From Planctomycetaceae bacterium (GTDB lineage: Bacteria > Planctomycetota > Planctomycetia > Planctomycetales > Planctomycetaceae), in contig PBSL01000047.1 in assembly GCA_002726205.1 (NCBI GenBank), positions 1 to 64,000 on the forward strand: a DNA stretch of 64,000 nucleotides, given 5' to 3'. The notes under the pieces were generated by a model. The model saw nothing but the letters and a program-made list of their open reading frames with translations. It searched no databases and was not told the origin of the DNA. A program made the translations under genes and the position numbers. Numbering within the stretch: the stretch's first letter is position 1; each line of letters starts with the position of its first letter. Positions 17,406 through 26,084 of this stretch are shown in pieces.

Positions 17406-18851
17406 CTACAGCAATTCGTAGATCGGTTCGCCGTAGTAGATGCGATGCGGTCGGTTCAACTCGTCCTTCCACGCCGTCGTGTCGGGCAGGCCGAGCGAAT
17501 CATAGATCGTGGCGGCGACGTTCTCGGGCCGCTGGGCCGAGGAGGCCGGGTGGCCGGCGATCTCGTCTGAACTGCCCACCACGGTGCCTCCCTTGATGCC
17601 GCCGCCGGCGAAGAAAGCCGATTGCACCGCGCCCCAGTGGTCACGGCCGGGCAGCTTGGTGTTGATCTTGGGAGTCCGGCCCATTTCGCCGAGCATCACG
17701 ATCAGGGTCTCGTCGAGCAGGCCACTCTCTTCGAGGTCATCGAGCAACGCCGAAATGCCCCGGTCGGTCGGGGGCAACAGGCAGTCCTTCAACAGCGGGA
17801 AGGCATTGTCGTGCGTGTCCCAGGTCTCGTTGTTACCCAGGTTGACCTGGACCAGGTTGACGCCAGTCTCGACCAGCCGCTTGGCCATCAACAGCGACCA
17901 ACCGAAGGCGTTCTTGCCGTACTTCAACTGCAACTTCTCGGGTGCCCGCGTGACGTCGAAGGCCTCCTGGACCGACTTGTCGGTCAGCAGCGAAATGGCT
18001 CCCTGCCGTGAACGACTGAAATTCTTCGTTGATGCGTGACGGTCCAGATCCCGTCGCTGGGATTCGATCAGTTGCAACAGGTTGGTCCGCTCTCCCAACC
18101 GGTGCTGAGACAGGCCCTGGGGCAGGCTGAGATTGGGGGCCTGGAAGTTCAGTGACTTGGTTTGCTGGCGGCCACGAGTGAAGTGGAACTCGTAGTCGGG
18201 GTAGGCACCGTAAGACGTGGCGTTGAACGGGGAGGCCTCGATGAACCACGGATCCCGACGGCTGCCCATTTCTCCGGCAAACTGCCCGGGGATGACACGA
18301 GTCGTCCGGTGAATGATTCGCTCGGGCAGCACGATGGCCGGCGGCAGGTTGTTGTTGCGCCGAGTGGTGACGTCTCCGACGATCGCAGCGATCGAGGGCC
18401 AGTCCTCGGGCATCGGCTTGCTGCCGTTGAACGTGCGCGGCATTGGCGTACGGCCCGAGAGCAGCGCCATGTGTCCCGAGGAGTGGCCGTTGTAGGGGGT
18501 CGTCAGCGAGCGGAGGATGGCCCACTTGTTGCTTCGCTGTGCCAGCATCGGCAGGTGTTCGCAGATCTGGATGCCCGGCGTTGCCGTGGAGATCGGGTTG
18601 AACTCACCACGAATTCCCTTGGGAGCCTCGGGTTTTGGATCGAAGCTCTCGTGCTGCGTCAGTCCGCCCGAAAGAAAGACGAAGATCACCGACTTGGCCC
18701 GCGCCGTGGTCGTGTCACCAGCCTGCTCGGCAGCGTGGAGCCGCAGGTCGTCGACGTGGTTCATGCCCAGCCCGAGCAGGCCCACCGAACCGGCCTGCAA
18801 TGCGGTCCGCCGCGTCAATCGGGGGTGCGAGACGATCGGAAGGCTCTTCAT
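17406..18851 (-). CDS. DUF1501 protein (solo class)
   Basis: The 481-residue protein has the Tat-like leader LTRRTALQAGSVGLLGLGM. Motifs are GLTQHESFDPKPEAPKGIRG, WDTHDNAF, GEMGRTPKIN and PGRDHW. The GEFGRTP consensus has Met for Phe, as in the DUF1501 at 30217-31644. The C-terminus NRPHRIYYGEPIYELL is the normal solo ending. The middle (NGHSSGHMALLSGRTPMP and the ATRRNNNLPPAIVLPE-like region) is closest to the longer solo subtype. It is divergent from the ammonium transporter across a 313-bp gap. Confidence 0.93.
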   Translation of the reverse strand: MKSLPIVSHPRLTRRTALQAGSVGLLGLGMNHVDDLRLHAAEQAGDTTTARAKSVIFVFLSGGLTQHESFDPKPEAPKGIRGEFNPISTATPGIQICEHLPMLAQRSNKWAILRSLTTPYNGHSSGHMALLSGRTPMPRTFNGSKPMPEDWPSIAAIVGDVTTRRNNNLPPAIVLPERIIHRTTRVIPGQFAGEMGSRRDPWFIEASPFNATSYGAYPDYEFHFTRGRQQTKSLNFQAPNLSLPQGLSQHRLGERTNLLQLIESQRRDLDRHASTKNFSRSRQGAISLLTDKSVQEAFDVTRAPEKLQLKYGKNAFGWSLLMAKRLVETGVNLVQVNLGNNETWDTHDNAFPLLKDCLLPPTDRGISALLDDLEESGLLDETLIVMLGEMGRTPKINTKLPGRDHWGAVQSAFFAGGGIKGGTVVGSSDEIAGHPASSAQRPENVAATIYDSLGLPDTTAWKDELNRPHRIYYGEPIYELL

Positions 18852-19164
18852 CGAGGGCGATCCCGCTGGGGTCTTATGTATCGGCCACCACTGATATTAT
18901 CGGACATTTCTCCGGCAAACAAGATGGGGAACCGGCGGCGAGGAGGTTCGGCACTGCGCGAACGCCCCGATGGCTGCGTGGCTGGCTGTCGTTCTACGAG
19001 GGAATGGACACAAAAGGCGATTTGAAACGAATCGACCGGGCCGACTGGCACAAGCCCGTGGCAGCCAATCTCTGACCTGTCGCGGCTTCCGATCGTGGCG
19101 CTCGGCGGGTAGTCTTGTCAGGCGAGTTTCCGGCGGACTGTGGAGCGATCCAGGAGCGTGACGC
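18852..19164 (+). other. 313-bp divergent intergenic region with overlapping -10-like elements
   Basis: The region has no gene. On the plus strand an extended -10 TG-A-TATTAT (18892-18900) would give the ammonium transporter mRNA a leader of about 260 nt. On the minus strand the same spot reads GATAAT (18897-18902), suitable for the DUF1501 gene. Neither has a convincing -35. I see no riboswitch I can name and no clear terminator in the leader. Confidence 0.35.
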
Positions 19165-20481
19165 GTGGAAGGTGATGCCAGGCTCTTCGCCGAGAAGACG
19201 ATCGAGACGTTCTATTTCTGGACCGGCGTGTTGATGTGGTTGATCCACGCCGGCTTCATGATCTACGAGGCGGGTGTGACTCGTCAGAAGAACGTCCTGA
19301 TGACGATGATGAAGAACCTGCTGACCTGTGCGGTCGTCACGCCCACGTTCTTCCTGTTCGGCTGGTGGATCTACTACGCGTTCCCGTCCGGGCTGGTGCC
19401 CGTGTCGAGCGAGGCGGCTGGCGCGGCACTGCCCTGGAGCCAGCAAATGGGCCCCAACCTCCAGGACAACATTACCGGCGTCTTCTGGTTCGCCTTCCTG
19501 CTGTTCAGTTTCACGACGGCCTCGATCATGTCGGGGGCAGTGATCGAGCGGATCCGGCTGGGGGCCTACCTGCTACTGGCCACGGTGCTGGGCTCGATGG
19601 TCTGGATCCTGGCGGCGGCCTGGGGATGGAGTGGCGAAGCGTGGCTCTACAAGAAGTTCGGCTTTCATGACTGGGGTGCCGGCGGCTGCGTGCACACCGT
19701 GGCGGCCGCCTTCACGCTGGGCGTGCTGTTGAACCTGGGGCCCAGGATCGGGAAGTACGACGAACAGGGGCGGCCCCGGCAGATCATGCCTCACAACCTG
19801 CCGATGACCATGCTGGGGCTGATGCTGATTTTCACCGGATTTTATGCCTTCTATGCCGCCTGCGCCGTGTTCCAGGTTGCCGCCCCGGGCGCTGATCCGG
19901 AACCCTGGCGGAGCATCTACCTGACTCCGATGACGCTGGGTTCGCTGGCCTTCACCGTGACGATGGGGTTTGCCGGTGGCGCGATGGGCGCCTTCATTGT
20001 CTCCAGGGGTGATCCCTACTGGACGATCAGCGGCGGACTGGCCGGCATGATCTCGATTGCCTCCGGCGTCGATGTCTACCACCCCGCACTGGGCTACCTG
20101 ATCGGATTTGCTGGCGGAGCGCTGGCCGTCTGGGTCGGCAATCAACTCGAACGACGCGGGATCGATGACGCCGTCGGGGCGATTGCCGTTCACGGGGGGG
20201 CCGGGCTGTGGTCGATGCTGGCGATGGGCTTGTTTGCTTCGGGTTATCCCCAGCACGGCAATTTCACTTCGTTGACCGGTCAGTTGATCGGCATGGCCGT
20301 GATGGTTGGCGTCGGCTTCGTCCCCGGCTACCTGCTCAGCCTGCTGCTGGACCGGTTCGGCACATTGAGGGTCTCGCGGGAGACCGAACTGGCCGGATTG
20401 GACGTGGCCGAACTGGGAATCGAGGGAGTCGTTCCGGCCGGTGATCGGTCGGCAGCCGGTCCTGCGGAGAAAGACCGGTGA
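19165..20481 (+). CDS. amt: Ammonium transporter (Amt family)
   Basis: The 438-residue protein starts at GTG 19165 (CAGGAG about 10 nt upstream) and has about eleven hydrophobic segments. Amt signatures are MIYEAGVTRQKNVL, TTASIMSGAVIERIRLGAY and the two pore histidines in GGCVHTVAAAF (His177) and AIAVHGGAGLW (His343), so the twin-His site of AmtB-type channels is intact. It moves ammonium across the inner membrane. The C-terminal tail is hydrophilic and extended. No PII (glnK) gene follows; a tiny membrane protein gene does. Confidence 0.94.
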   Translation: MEGDARLFAEKTIETFYFWTGVLMWLIHAGFMIYEAGVTRQKNVLMTMMKNLLTCAVVTPTFFLFGWWIYYAFPSGLVPVSSEAAGAALPWSQQMGPNLQDNITGVFWFAFLLFSFTTASIMSGAVIERIRLGAYLLLATVLGSMVWILAAAWGWSGEAWLYKKFGFHDWGAGGCVHTVAAAFTLGVLLNLGPRIGKYDEQGRPRQIMPHNLPMTMLGLMLIFTGFYAFYAACAVFQVAAPGADPEPWRSIYLTPMTLGSLAFTVTMGFAGGAMGAFIVSRGDPYWTISGGLAGMISIASGVDVYHPALGYLIGFAGGALAVWVGNQLERRGIDDAVGAIAVHGGAGLWSMLAMGLFASGYPQHGNFTSLTGQLIGMAVMVGVGFVPGYLLSLLLDRFGTLRVSRETELAGLDVAELGIEGVVPAGDRSAAGPAEKDR

Positions 20482-20518
20482 AAGCGCGAGAGAACCTGTT
20501 GTCACGGAGCCAGTGCCG

Positions 20519-20692
20519 ATGAATTCCAGCCCCGTCACGACCTGGACCGAGTTTGACTCGCGTTCGACCCAGGCCATCTTCACCTTCGCCGACCAGCCGC
20601 TGGTCGTGCAGGGCATCTGCCTGCTGGCGGCGGTGGTCGTCGGCTGGTTCCTGGTCGCTGCCTTCCGTTTCGAGAAACGGCACGATCGCTGA
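20519..20692 (+). CDS. 57-residue single-span membrane protein downstream of amt
   Basis: From the ATG at 20519 the product is 57 residues. A polar N-terminal half (NSSPVTTWTEFDSRSTQAIF) is followed by one membrane helix (VQGICLLAAVVVGWFLVAAF) and a basic end (RFEKRHDR). It starts 37 nt after the amt stop on the same strand, with CGGAG in front, so it is probably co-transcribed. The frame extends upstream into amt to 20441, but that part is not convincing. It could be a small Amt accessory subunit; I know of no named family. Confidence 0.6.
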   Translation: MNSSPVTTWTEFDSRSTQAIFTFADQPLVVQGICLLAAVVVGWFLVAAFRFEKRHDR

Positions 20693-20698
20693 TCCGTT

Positions 20699-22111
20699 TC
20701 AGCGAGATGGCAACACCGGGTCCTTGAGCGCGGTCATCTGCTGCAGGATCCGTCGGGCCAGGTCGGCCTTGGCCGCGACGTGCCGGGCGGCGGTGCTGGT
20801 GGCCAGGTTGTGGAATTCATCGGGGTCGTTCTTCAGGTCGTAAAGTTCCTCGCGGCCAGCGTGGGCAAAGTCCCGCATGTACTTCCACTCGGGTGTCCGC
20901 CAGGCCCGCATGTGGGTGGTGGCCCCATGGTGCATGCTGTACTCGGCGTAGAGATCGTTGTCCCAGGGAATACGTTTGCCTTGCAGCAGTGGCGTGAAAT
21001 CACGTCCGCGGACGCCGGTGTTTTTCGGGAGCGCGACCCCGGCCATCGCCAGCAGCGTGGGGAACCAGTCGAGGTTGGTGATGGTCTGGGTGATCTTCGT
21101 GCCCGGCTTGATCACGCCGGGCCAGCGAACAGCTGCCGGGACCCTCAGGCTGGTGTCCCACAGGTTGGGCCGTCGCAATGCCGGGATCTGCTTCCACCGC
21201 TTCGGCGGCAACGGCTTGCGGACCCAGTGGGCGTTGCCCTTGAACCACACGCCGTGGTCGCCCAGGTTGTAACCGTGGTCGCTGGTGAAGATGACGATCG
21301 TGTTCTCGACGAGTTTCAGTTCCTCGAGCAGCCCCAGCACCCGTCCCACGTTGCGATCGACACTCTTGACCGCCGCCAGGTATTCGCGGGTTCGCTTCTT
21401 GACCAGCGCAACGTTGATGTCGTCGTAGATGGTCTTGGGGATCATGGGATCGAGATCCTTGAATGGTGCCCAGTCCTCGGGGCGGACGGGCAGCCAGGCG
21501 GCGTGCGGGGCGCGAAAGTGCAGCGAGACGGCGAACGCGTGCTTGCGTTCCTGGCGGATGAAGTCGAGAACGTGGTCGGTGAAGATGTCGCACGTGTAGC
21601 CGTCGAACTTGCGGGTTACCCCGTCGAGTTGTTCCAGGCGGGCGTTTTTCGGAGGACAACCGCCGGTGCGGATGCCCATGAACTGCTGGTAGCCGAACCG
21701 GGTGGGGTGAAAGCGGTCCTGGGTGCCCAGGTGCCACTTGCCCACCAGCGCCGTTTTGTAGCCGGCCTGGACGAGGTGCTGCGGCCAGGTCGGGGTTGCG
21801 ACGGCCAGGCCCAGGGTCTTTTCGGCCCGTGGATTGATCCAGTCGGTGATGTTGATTTCGCTGCTGTAGCGGCTGGCGATCAGCCCGGCGCGGCTGGGGC
21901 TGCAGACCGGGGTCGTGACAAACGCGTTGGTCAGGTGCGCGCCTTCGTGAAAGATCCGGTCGATGTTGGGAGTGATGAACCGCTTGTCTCCGGCCGCGTT
22001 GACCGCGCGCGGTGCCTGGTCGTCGGTATAGATGAAGACGATGTTGGGTCGCGCGGTCGCCGTGTTGACCAGGCCGACCAGCAGCAACAGCAGTCTGTAG
22101 AGGTTATTCAT
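20699..22111 (-). CDS. Secreted sulfatase (formylglycine type)
   Basis: The protein has 470 residues from the ATG at 22111; the frame is open to 22171 but the leader begins at MNNLYRLLLLLVGLVNTATA. Sulfatase marks are PNIVFIYTDDQAPRA (metal-binding Asp pair), the modification motif CSPSR with the Cys that becomes formylglycine, GKWHLG, and FTSDHGYNLGDHG. The usual TG after the CxPSR block reads AS (LIASRY). The C-terminal DLKNDPDEFHNLA is typical of the arylsulfatase/iduronate-2-sulfatase branch. It is predicted to remove sulfate from a sulfated polysaccharide. No maturase gene is in the window. It converges on the small membrane protein gene with a 6-nt gap. Confidence 0.93.
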   Translation of the reverse strand: MNNLYRLLLLLVGLVNTATARPNIVFIYTDDQAPRAVNAAGDKRFITPNIDRIFHEGAHLTNAFVTTPVCSPSRAGLIASRYSSEINITDWINPRAEKTLGLAVATPTWPQHLVQAGYKTALVGKWHLGTQDRFHPTRFGYQQFMGIRTGGCPPKNARLEQLDGVTRKFDGYTCDIFTDHVLDFIRQERKHAFAVSLHFRAPHAAWLPVRPEDWAPFKDLDPMIPKTIYDDINVALVKKRTREYLAAVKSVDRNVGRVLGLLEELKLVENTIVIFTSDHGYNLGDHGVWFKGNAHWVRKPLPPKRWKQIPALRRPNLWDTSLRVPAAVRWPGVIKPGTKITQTITNLDWFPTLLAMAGVALPKNTGVRGRDFTPLLQGKRIPWDNDLYAEYSMHHGATTHMRAWRTPEWKYMRDFAHAGREELYDLKNDPDEFHNLATSTAARHVAAKADLARRILQQMTALKDPVLPSR

Positions 22112-22203
22112 CAAGGAGATCTCGAGGAAAATCACGGGGCGGACCGGTTCAATCCCGGCGCACGAGGGCATTCTAACGCCTCCCGATCCGGCGATGCACG
22201 TCT

Positions 22204-22219
22204 CGTGGCATTTGCCACG
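22204..22219 (+). promoter_or_regulatory. 16-bp perfect palindrome, possible operator between divergent genes
   Basis: CGTGGCA-TT-TGCCACG has 7-bp arms and a 2-bp centre. It lies 10 bp upstream of a -10-like TAGAAT (22230-22235) that would serve the gene at 22266, and 92 bp upstream of the divergent sulfatase start. The position over the -35 region fits a repressor or activator site for a dimeric regulator. The regulator is not identifiable here. Confidence 0.4.
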
Positions 22220-22265
22220 GTAAATTGCCTAGAATACCATTCCGAATTCAGCCCGGTTCCGCCAC

Positions 22266-22898
22266 ATGTTATCAAAGGCCCGGATCATGTCGCTTGCCAT
22301 TCAATCTCGCCGCCCGTTGTTCACCCCGGTCGCTTGCCTGGTGATATTCTTGGTCGGCCTGTGTACTCCGTCCGTCGAGGCCGACGAACTGGCGGTTGTC
22401 GGACCGGCCGAGGGGATTCTCTACACGAAACTCGGAACCCAAACGCATCGCACGATGTTTCTGCTGGAGGGCGGATTCACCGGCCTCGCACAGCAACTCG
22501 AGGAGGATGACTTCTACAAGGCGATTGTCGGTCGCGTGAAGCGGACCGACACGACGTTGTTGGTCAAGAACGTGTCGAAAAAGAAGATCATCAAGTCGAT
22601 CCTCAAGCAATCCAAGAGAGTTCGGAAGGACCACAAGGATTTCTACACCAAGCAGGACACGAAGAACCTCGAAGCCTTTCTCGAGTCAGTCGAATTGGCC
22701 AAGGAGTACTTCCACGGCACGCGATTCGTCGTCGAGAGCGGCAAGGGGGATCGCAAGCCGGCCTACATCGTCTACGGGGCGGATGGAAAGATGGTCAGCC
22801 GCAGCGAGGTGACCGACGCCAAGCATATCGAGTCGATCAGGAAGTTCCTGAATTACCAGGAACACTGGTTCGATCACTATGAAAGAGGCCGACGCTAG
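22266..22898 (+). CDS. Secreted lysine-rich hypothetical protein
   Basis: The 210-residue protein has a signal peptide (FTPVACLVIFLVGLCTPSVEA). The mature part is rich in Lys, Glu and Asp, with a very basic middle (NVSKKKIIKSILKQSKRVRK) and no cysteine. I do not recognise the family. A second in-frame ATG at 22287 is an alternative start. It is divergent from the sulfatase and 82 nt upstream of the SASA-sulfatase fusion, so it may share their glycan context. Confidence is in the gene, not in any function. Confidence 0.72.
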   Translation: MLSKARIMSLAIQSRRPLFTPVACLVIFLVGLCTPSVEADELAVVGPAEGILYTKLGTQTHRTMFLLEGGFTGLAQQLEEDDFYKAIVGRVKRTDTTLLVKNVSKKKIIKSILKQSKRVRKDHKDFYTKQDTKNLEAFLESVELAKEYFHGTRFVVESGKGDRKPAYIVYGADGKMVSRSEVTDAKHIESIRKFLNYQEHWFDHYERGRR

Positions 22899-22980
22899 GC
22901 CGAGGCGACGACGTCCATCGGGTCCGGGGGGCCGGGAGGGGACGGTTCACGTTTCCAGGGCAGCTCATTCGGAGTCCACG

Positions 22981-24234
22981 ATGACGAGTCGATGTCCCGG
23001 CAGCCCCGGTTGTTTCGGGTCCGCTTTTCCGGCCCTGGTTTTCTGGCTGCTCCTGACCTTGCCGGCAGCCGCCATGGCCTGGGGTGAGGGCGACCTTCCG
23101 TCGAAGGAGAACTTCCATCTTTACCTGCTGGTGGGCCAGTCGAACATGGCGGGTCGTGGACGCGTGGCCGCCACCGACAGGAAACCGATTCCCGGGGTGC
23201 TGGCCTTTTCCAGGGATCAGCGGTGGGTGCCCGCCGTTGACCCGCTGCATTTCGACAAGCCCTCGATCGTCGGTGTCGGCGTGGGGCGTTCGTTTGCCGC
23301 GGTGGTCCTGGCCGCCACGCCCAAGGCGACAATCGGGTTGATCCCGTGTGCAGTGGGCGGGTCACCGATCGCCAGCTGGGAGCCGGGTGGTTTTCACGCC
23401 TCGACCAAGACACATCCGTGGGACGATGCGATCAAGCGGGCCCGGGCGGCGTTGAAGCACGGAACGCTGAAAGGCATTCTCTGGCACCAGGGAGAATCGG
23501 ACTCCAATCCGAAACTCGCCGCAGTCTACAAGAAGAAACTCCACGCGCTGGTCACCCGCTTCCGCAAGGACCTCAAGGCTCCCGTCGTGCCATTCCTGGC
23601 CGGCCAGATGGGTCGCTGGCCCGAGCGACCCTGGAGCGAGGCGAAGATCCGCGTCGACGCGGTCCATCGGCGATTATCGAGTGACGTGAAACACACCGCC
23701 TTTGTGTCGGCCCGGGGGCTGGCCCACAAGGGAGACAAGGTCCACTTCGATTCCGCGTCGTACCGCGTGCTGGGACGACGGTACGCGAAGGCCTACCTGG
23801 AGCTGGTGGGATTGCCTGGAAAACGCGGTGCGGGGAAATCCGTCCGTCCCAACGTGATCCTGGTCATGGCCGATGATGTCGGCTACGAGTGTTTCGGCTG
23901 CTACGGCAGCCGGCAGTACAAGACGCCGCACATCGACCGGCTGGCACGCCGTGGCATGATGTTTCGTTACTGCTATTCGCAGCCACTGTGCACGCCGAGC
24001 CAGGTCAAGTTGATGACCGGGTTGTCGAACGCGCCACGGAGATTCGTTCGCGACACCCGGTTCAAGCTCTACGGAGATGGCCGTTTCCTGGACGTGGCTG
24101 CCGACGTTCCCGCGCCACATCCGATCACCGATCCGTCGGCGGATTCCGAGGCCGCCGCGGCACATTCCCGCCTGGCCCGGGCCCTGGCGTCGATGCCGGG
24201 CAAGGGGCGTTCGCTGCGGAAGTTTGCCCCCTGA
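22981..24234 (+). CDS. SASA-type esterase fused to an internally deleted sulfatase
   Basis: The protein has 417 residues from the ATG at 22981; the frame is open to 22879 but the leader is SAFPALVFWLLLTLPAAAMA. The first 280 residues are an SGNH/SASA carbohydrate esterase (LLVGQSNMAGRGR, GGSPIASWEPGG, ILWHQGESD, DKVHFDSASYRVLGRRY). At residue 289 a sulfatase begins (RPNVILVMADDVGYE, then LCTPSQVKLMTG). After about 64 residues it jumps near nt 24031-24039 straight to a sulfatase C-terminus (RFVRDTRFKLYGDGRFLDVA). The central 300 or so residues of a normal sulfatase are missing and CxPSR reads CTPSQ. The esterase should work; the sulfatase part should not. Confidence 0.85.
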   Translation: MTSRCPGSPGCFGSAFPALVFWLLLTLPAAAMAWGEGDLPSKENFHLYLLVGQSNMAGRGRVAATDRKPIPGVLAFSRDQRWVPAVDPLHFDKPSIVGVGVGRSFAAVVLAATPKATIGLIPCAVGGSPIASWEPGGFHASTKTHPWDDAIKRARAALKHGTLKGILWHQGESDSNPKLAAVYKKKLHALVTRFRKDLKAPVVPFLAGQMGRWPERPWSEAKIRVDAVHRRLSSDVKHTAFVSARGLAHKGDKVHFDSASYRVLGRRYAKAYLELVGLPGKRGAGKSVRPNVILVMADDVGYECFGCYGSRQYKTPHIDRLARRGMMFRYCYSQPLCTPSQVKLMTGLSNAPRRFVRDTRFKLYGDGRFLDVAADVPAPHPITDPSADSEAAAAHSRLARALASMPGKGRSLRKFAP

Positions 24235-24331
24235 GATTGCTGAAGCGTCGCCGGTCGCTTTCAAGCGGCGTCAACAGTGGGCACAATGACACGTCCATTC
24301 GACATTGCCTCGTTTTCCGGAGATTCTCCCC

Positions 24332-25117
24332 ATGCGTGGTTCCCTGTTTCGTATTTTTCTCGCGGTTCCCCTGCTGGCGTCGCTGGGCTTTGCCGGCGAG
24401 AAATCTCCCGAGGGGAAATGGATCCAGTTGTTCAACGGCAAGGATCTCTCCGGGTGGAAGGTCAAGATCAAGGGGCACGACCTTGGTGAAAACTTTGGTA
24501 ACACCTTTCGCGTGGAAGACGGCGTGATGAAGGTCGGTTACGACAAGTACACCAAGTTCGGCGCGAAGTTCGGCCACGTGTTCTACGAGAAGCCGTTCTC
24601 GCATTACATCATCCGCTGCGAGTACCGGTTCCTGGGCAAGCAGGTCCCCGGGGGGCCGGGCTGGGCCTTCCGCAACAGCGGCATCATGCTGCACTGCCAG
24701 TCGCCTCAGTCGATGGGCAAGAACCAGAACTTCCCGGTTTCGATCGAGGTCCAATTGCTTGGTGGCCGCGATCAGGGCAAACGGCCCACCGCCAATCTCT
24801 GCACGCCCGGCACACACGTTGTTTTCAAGGGCAAGCTGCTCAAGCGACACTGCACCAACTCGTCCTCGAAGACCTACCGGGGTGACCAGTGGGTCAAGGT
24901 CGAAGTCGAGGTCCATGGCAACAAGGCGATCCGGCACAAGATCGACGGCCAGACGGTGATCGAGTACACCAAACCCCAGCTGGACGAGAACGACAAGGAC
25001 GCCCAGAAGTTGCTCAAGGGGCAACCCAAGCTGCTTGACGGCGGGTACATCTCGTTACAGTCCGAGAGTCACCCGGTCGAGTTCCGCAAGGTCGAACTGT
25101 TGCCGTTGAAGCCATGA
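24332..25117 (+). CDS. Secreted DUF1080 (3-keto-disaccharide hydrolase) protein
   Basis: The protein has 261 residues from the ATG at 24332, chosen over 24305 because GGAGA lies 10 nt upstream and the signal peptide (LFRIFLAVPLLASLGFAG) then starts at residue 4. WIQLFNGKDLSGWKV, the RNSGIMLHC segment and YISLQSESHPVEFRKVEL are the DUF1080 hallmarks. Family members fold like concanavalin-type lectins, and several hydrolyse 3-keto-glycosides. It is the first gene of a five-gene unit; its last four bases overlap the next start (ATGA). Confidence 0.9.
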   Translation: MRGSLFRIFLAVPLLASLGFAGEKSPEGKWIQLFNGKDLSGWKVKIKGHDLGENFGNTFRVEDGVMKVGYDKYTKFGAKFGHVFYEKPFSHYIIRCEYRFLGKQVPGGPGWAFRNSGIMLHCQSPQSMGKNQNFPVSIEVQLLGGRDQGKRPTANLCTPGTHVVFKGKLLKRHCTNSSSKTYRGDQWVKVEVEVHGNKAIRHKIDGQTVIEYTKPQLDENDKDAQKLLKGQPKLLDGGYISLQSESHPVEFRKVELLPLKP

Positions 25118-26055
25118 ACGGGATCGATCGACGCAGCTGTCTGGGACGTCTGGCGGCCGGCGGATTGGCAGCCGCCGGCGTGACGGCGGTCGCTCCCGAA
25201 CCGGTCGAGGCCGCCGGGGAACCGGCCATCGAAATCGTCAACGGGGCCGAGCACGCCTGGGTGATCAACGACAAGACGTTTCCGATCAACCCGAAGATCT
25301 CCAACTGCCCCAACAGCGAGCCGAATCGCAATTACTCGATGGCACATTTGCTGGCCGAGATGAAGGTACACGGCATTGCCCGGACCGTCATCAGTCACGT
25401 CTGTTATTACGGCACCGACAACTCGTATTCGAGTCATTGCGTGAAGACGCATCCGGACAAGCTTGCGGCGATCGGCTTGCTGGTCGGCCACCGGTTGCAC
25501 CGCCCCGGTGATCCCGAGAATCCTGGAAGACTCGAACGGCTGATGAAGCGGGACGCGCTGGTGGGACTGCGGTTGAGTCCGATCTACGACCGTGATCGGG
25601 TCTGGATGAATGACCCGGTCAGCTATCCGCTGTGGAAGAAGGCCGAGCAACTCGGAGCCGTCTTCAACATCTTCCTGGCCCCGCACCAGATCGGCCAGGT
25701 TGCCGACATGGCCCGGCGATTCCCCGGCGTCAAGATCGTGATCGACCACTTCGCGATGATCGACATCACCAGGCCCGACAGCGAGGGCATCGACCAGATT
25801 CTGGCTCTTGAAAAACTGCCCAACGTCTACATCCGCACGTCGCTGCACAATCCCTCGCAGCAGAAAATCCCGTTCCGTGACATGTGGCCGTACCTGCGGA
25901 AGGTCTACGACACCTTTGGTCCGCGACGGATGATCTATGCGAATTTCTACGAGCTGCTGATCATGAAGGACCTGGTGCCGTTCTTTTCCGCCGAGGACAA
26001 GCGATGGATCCTGGGAAAGACGGCCCGGTCGGTGTACCGGTTCGGCAAGAAGTGA
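25114..26055 (+). CDS. Amidohydrolase-2-like TIM-barrel protein with altered metal site
   Basis: The 313-residue protein has a Tat-type leader (GIDRRSCLGRLAAGGLAAAG). The overall pattern (VGLRLSPIYD, MARRFPGVKIVIDHFAMID, YIRTSLHN) is that of amidohydrolase-2 family metal-dependent hydrolases. The expected HxH on the first strand reads EHAW, and the late GSD-W motif is replaced by YANFYEL, so several canonical metal ligands look lost. It may be a degenerate or differently built enzyme, or a binding protein. The start overlaps the preceding DUF1080 stop by 4 nt, which indicates tight co-translation. Confidence 0.85.
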   Translation: MNGIDRRSCLGRLAAGGLAAAGVTAVAPEPVEAAGEPAIEIVNGAEHAWVINDKTFPINPKISNCPNSEPNRNYSMAHLLAEMKVHGIARTVISHVCYYGTDNSYSSHCVKTHPDKLAAIGLLVGHRLHRPGDPENPGRLERLMKRDALVGLRLSPIYDRDRVWMNDPVSYPLWKKAEQLGAVFNIFLAPHQIGQVADMARRFPGVKIVIDHFAMIDITRPDSEGIDQILALEKLPNVYIRTSLHNPSQQKIPFRDMWPYLRKVYDTFGPRRMIYANFYELLIMKDLVPFFSAEDKRWILGKTARSVYRFGKK

Positions 26056-26084
26056 ACACCTGCAGAGATGGTCGAGGAGTCAAC

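Noticed and set aside
19165-20481. Rh-type or sensor-type ammonium protein
   Set aside because: Both pore histidines and ordinary Amt motifs are present and no sensor kinase or GGDEF domain follows.
20780-22510. 576-codon plus-strand frame
   Set aside because: Antisense to the sulfatase, which has full family motifs; the frame also crosses the promoter region and the secreted orphan gene.
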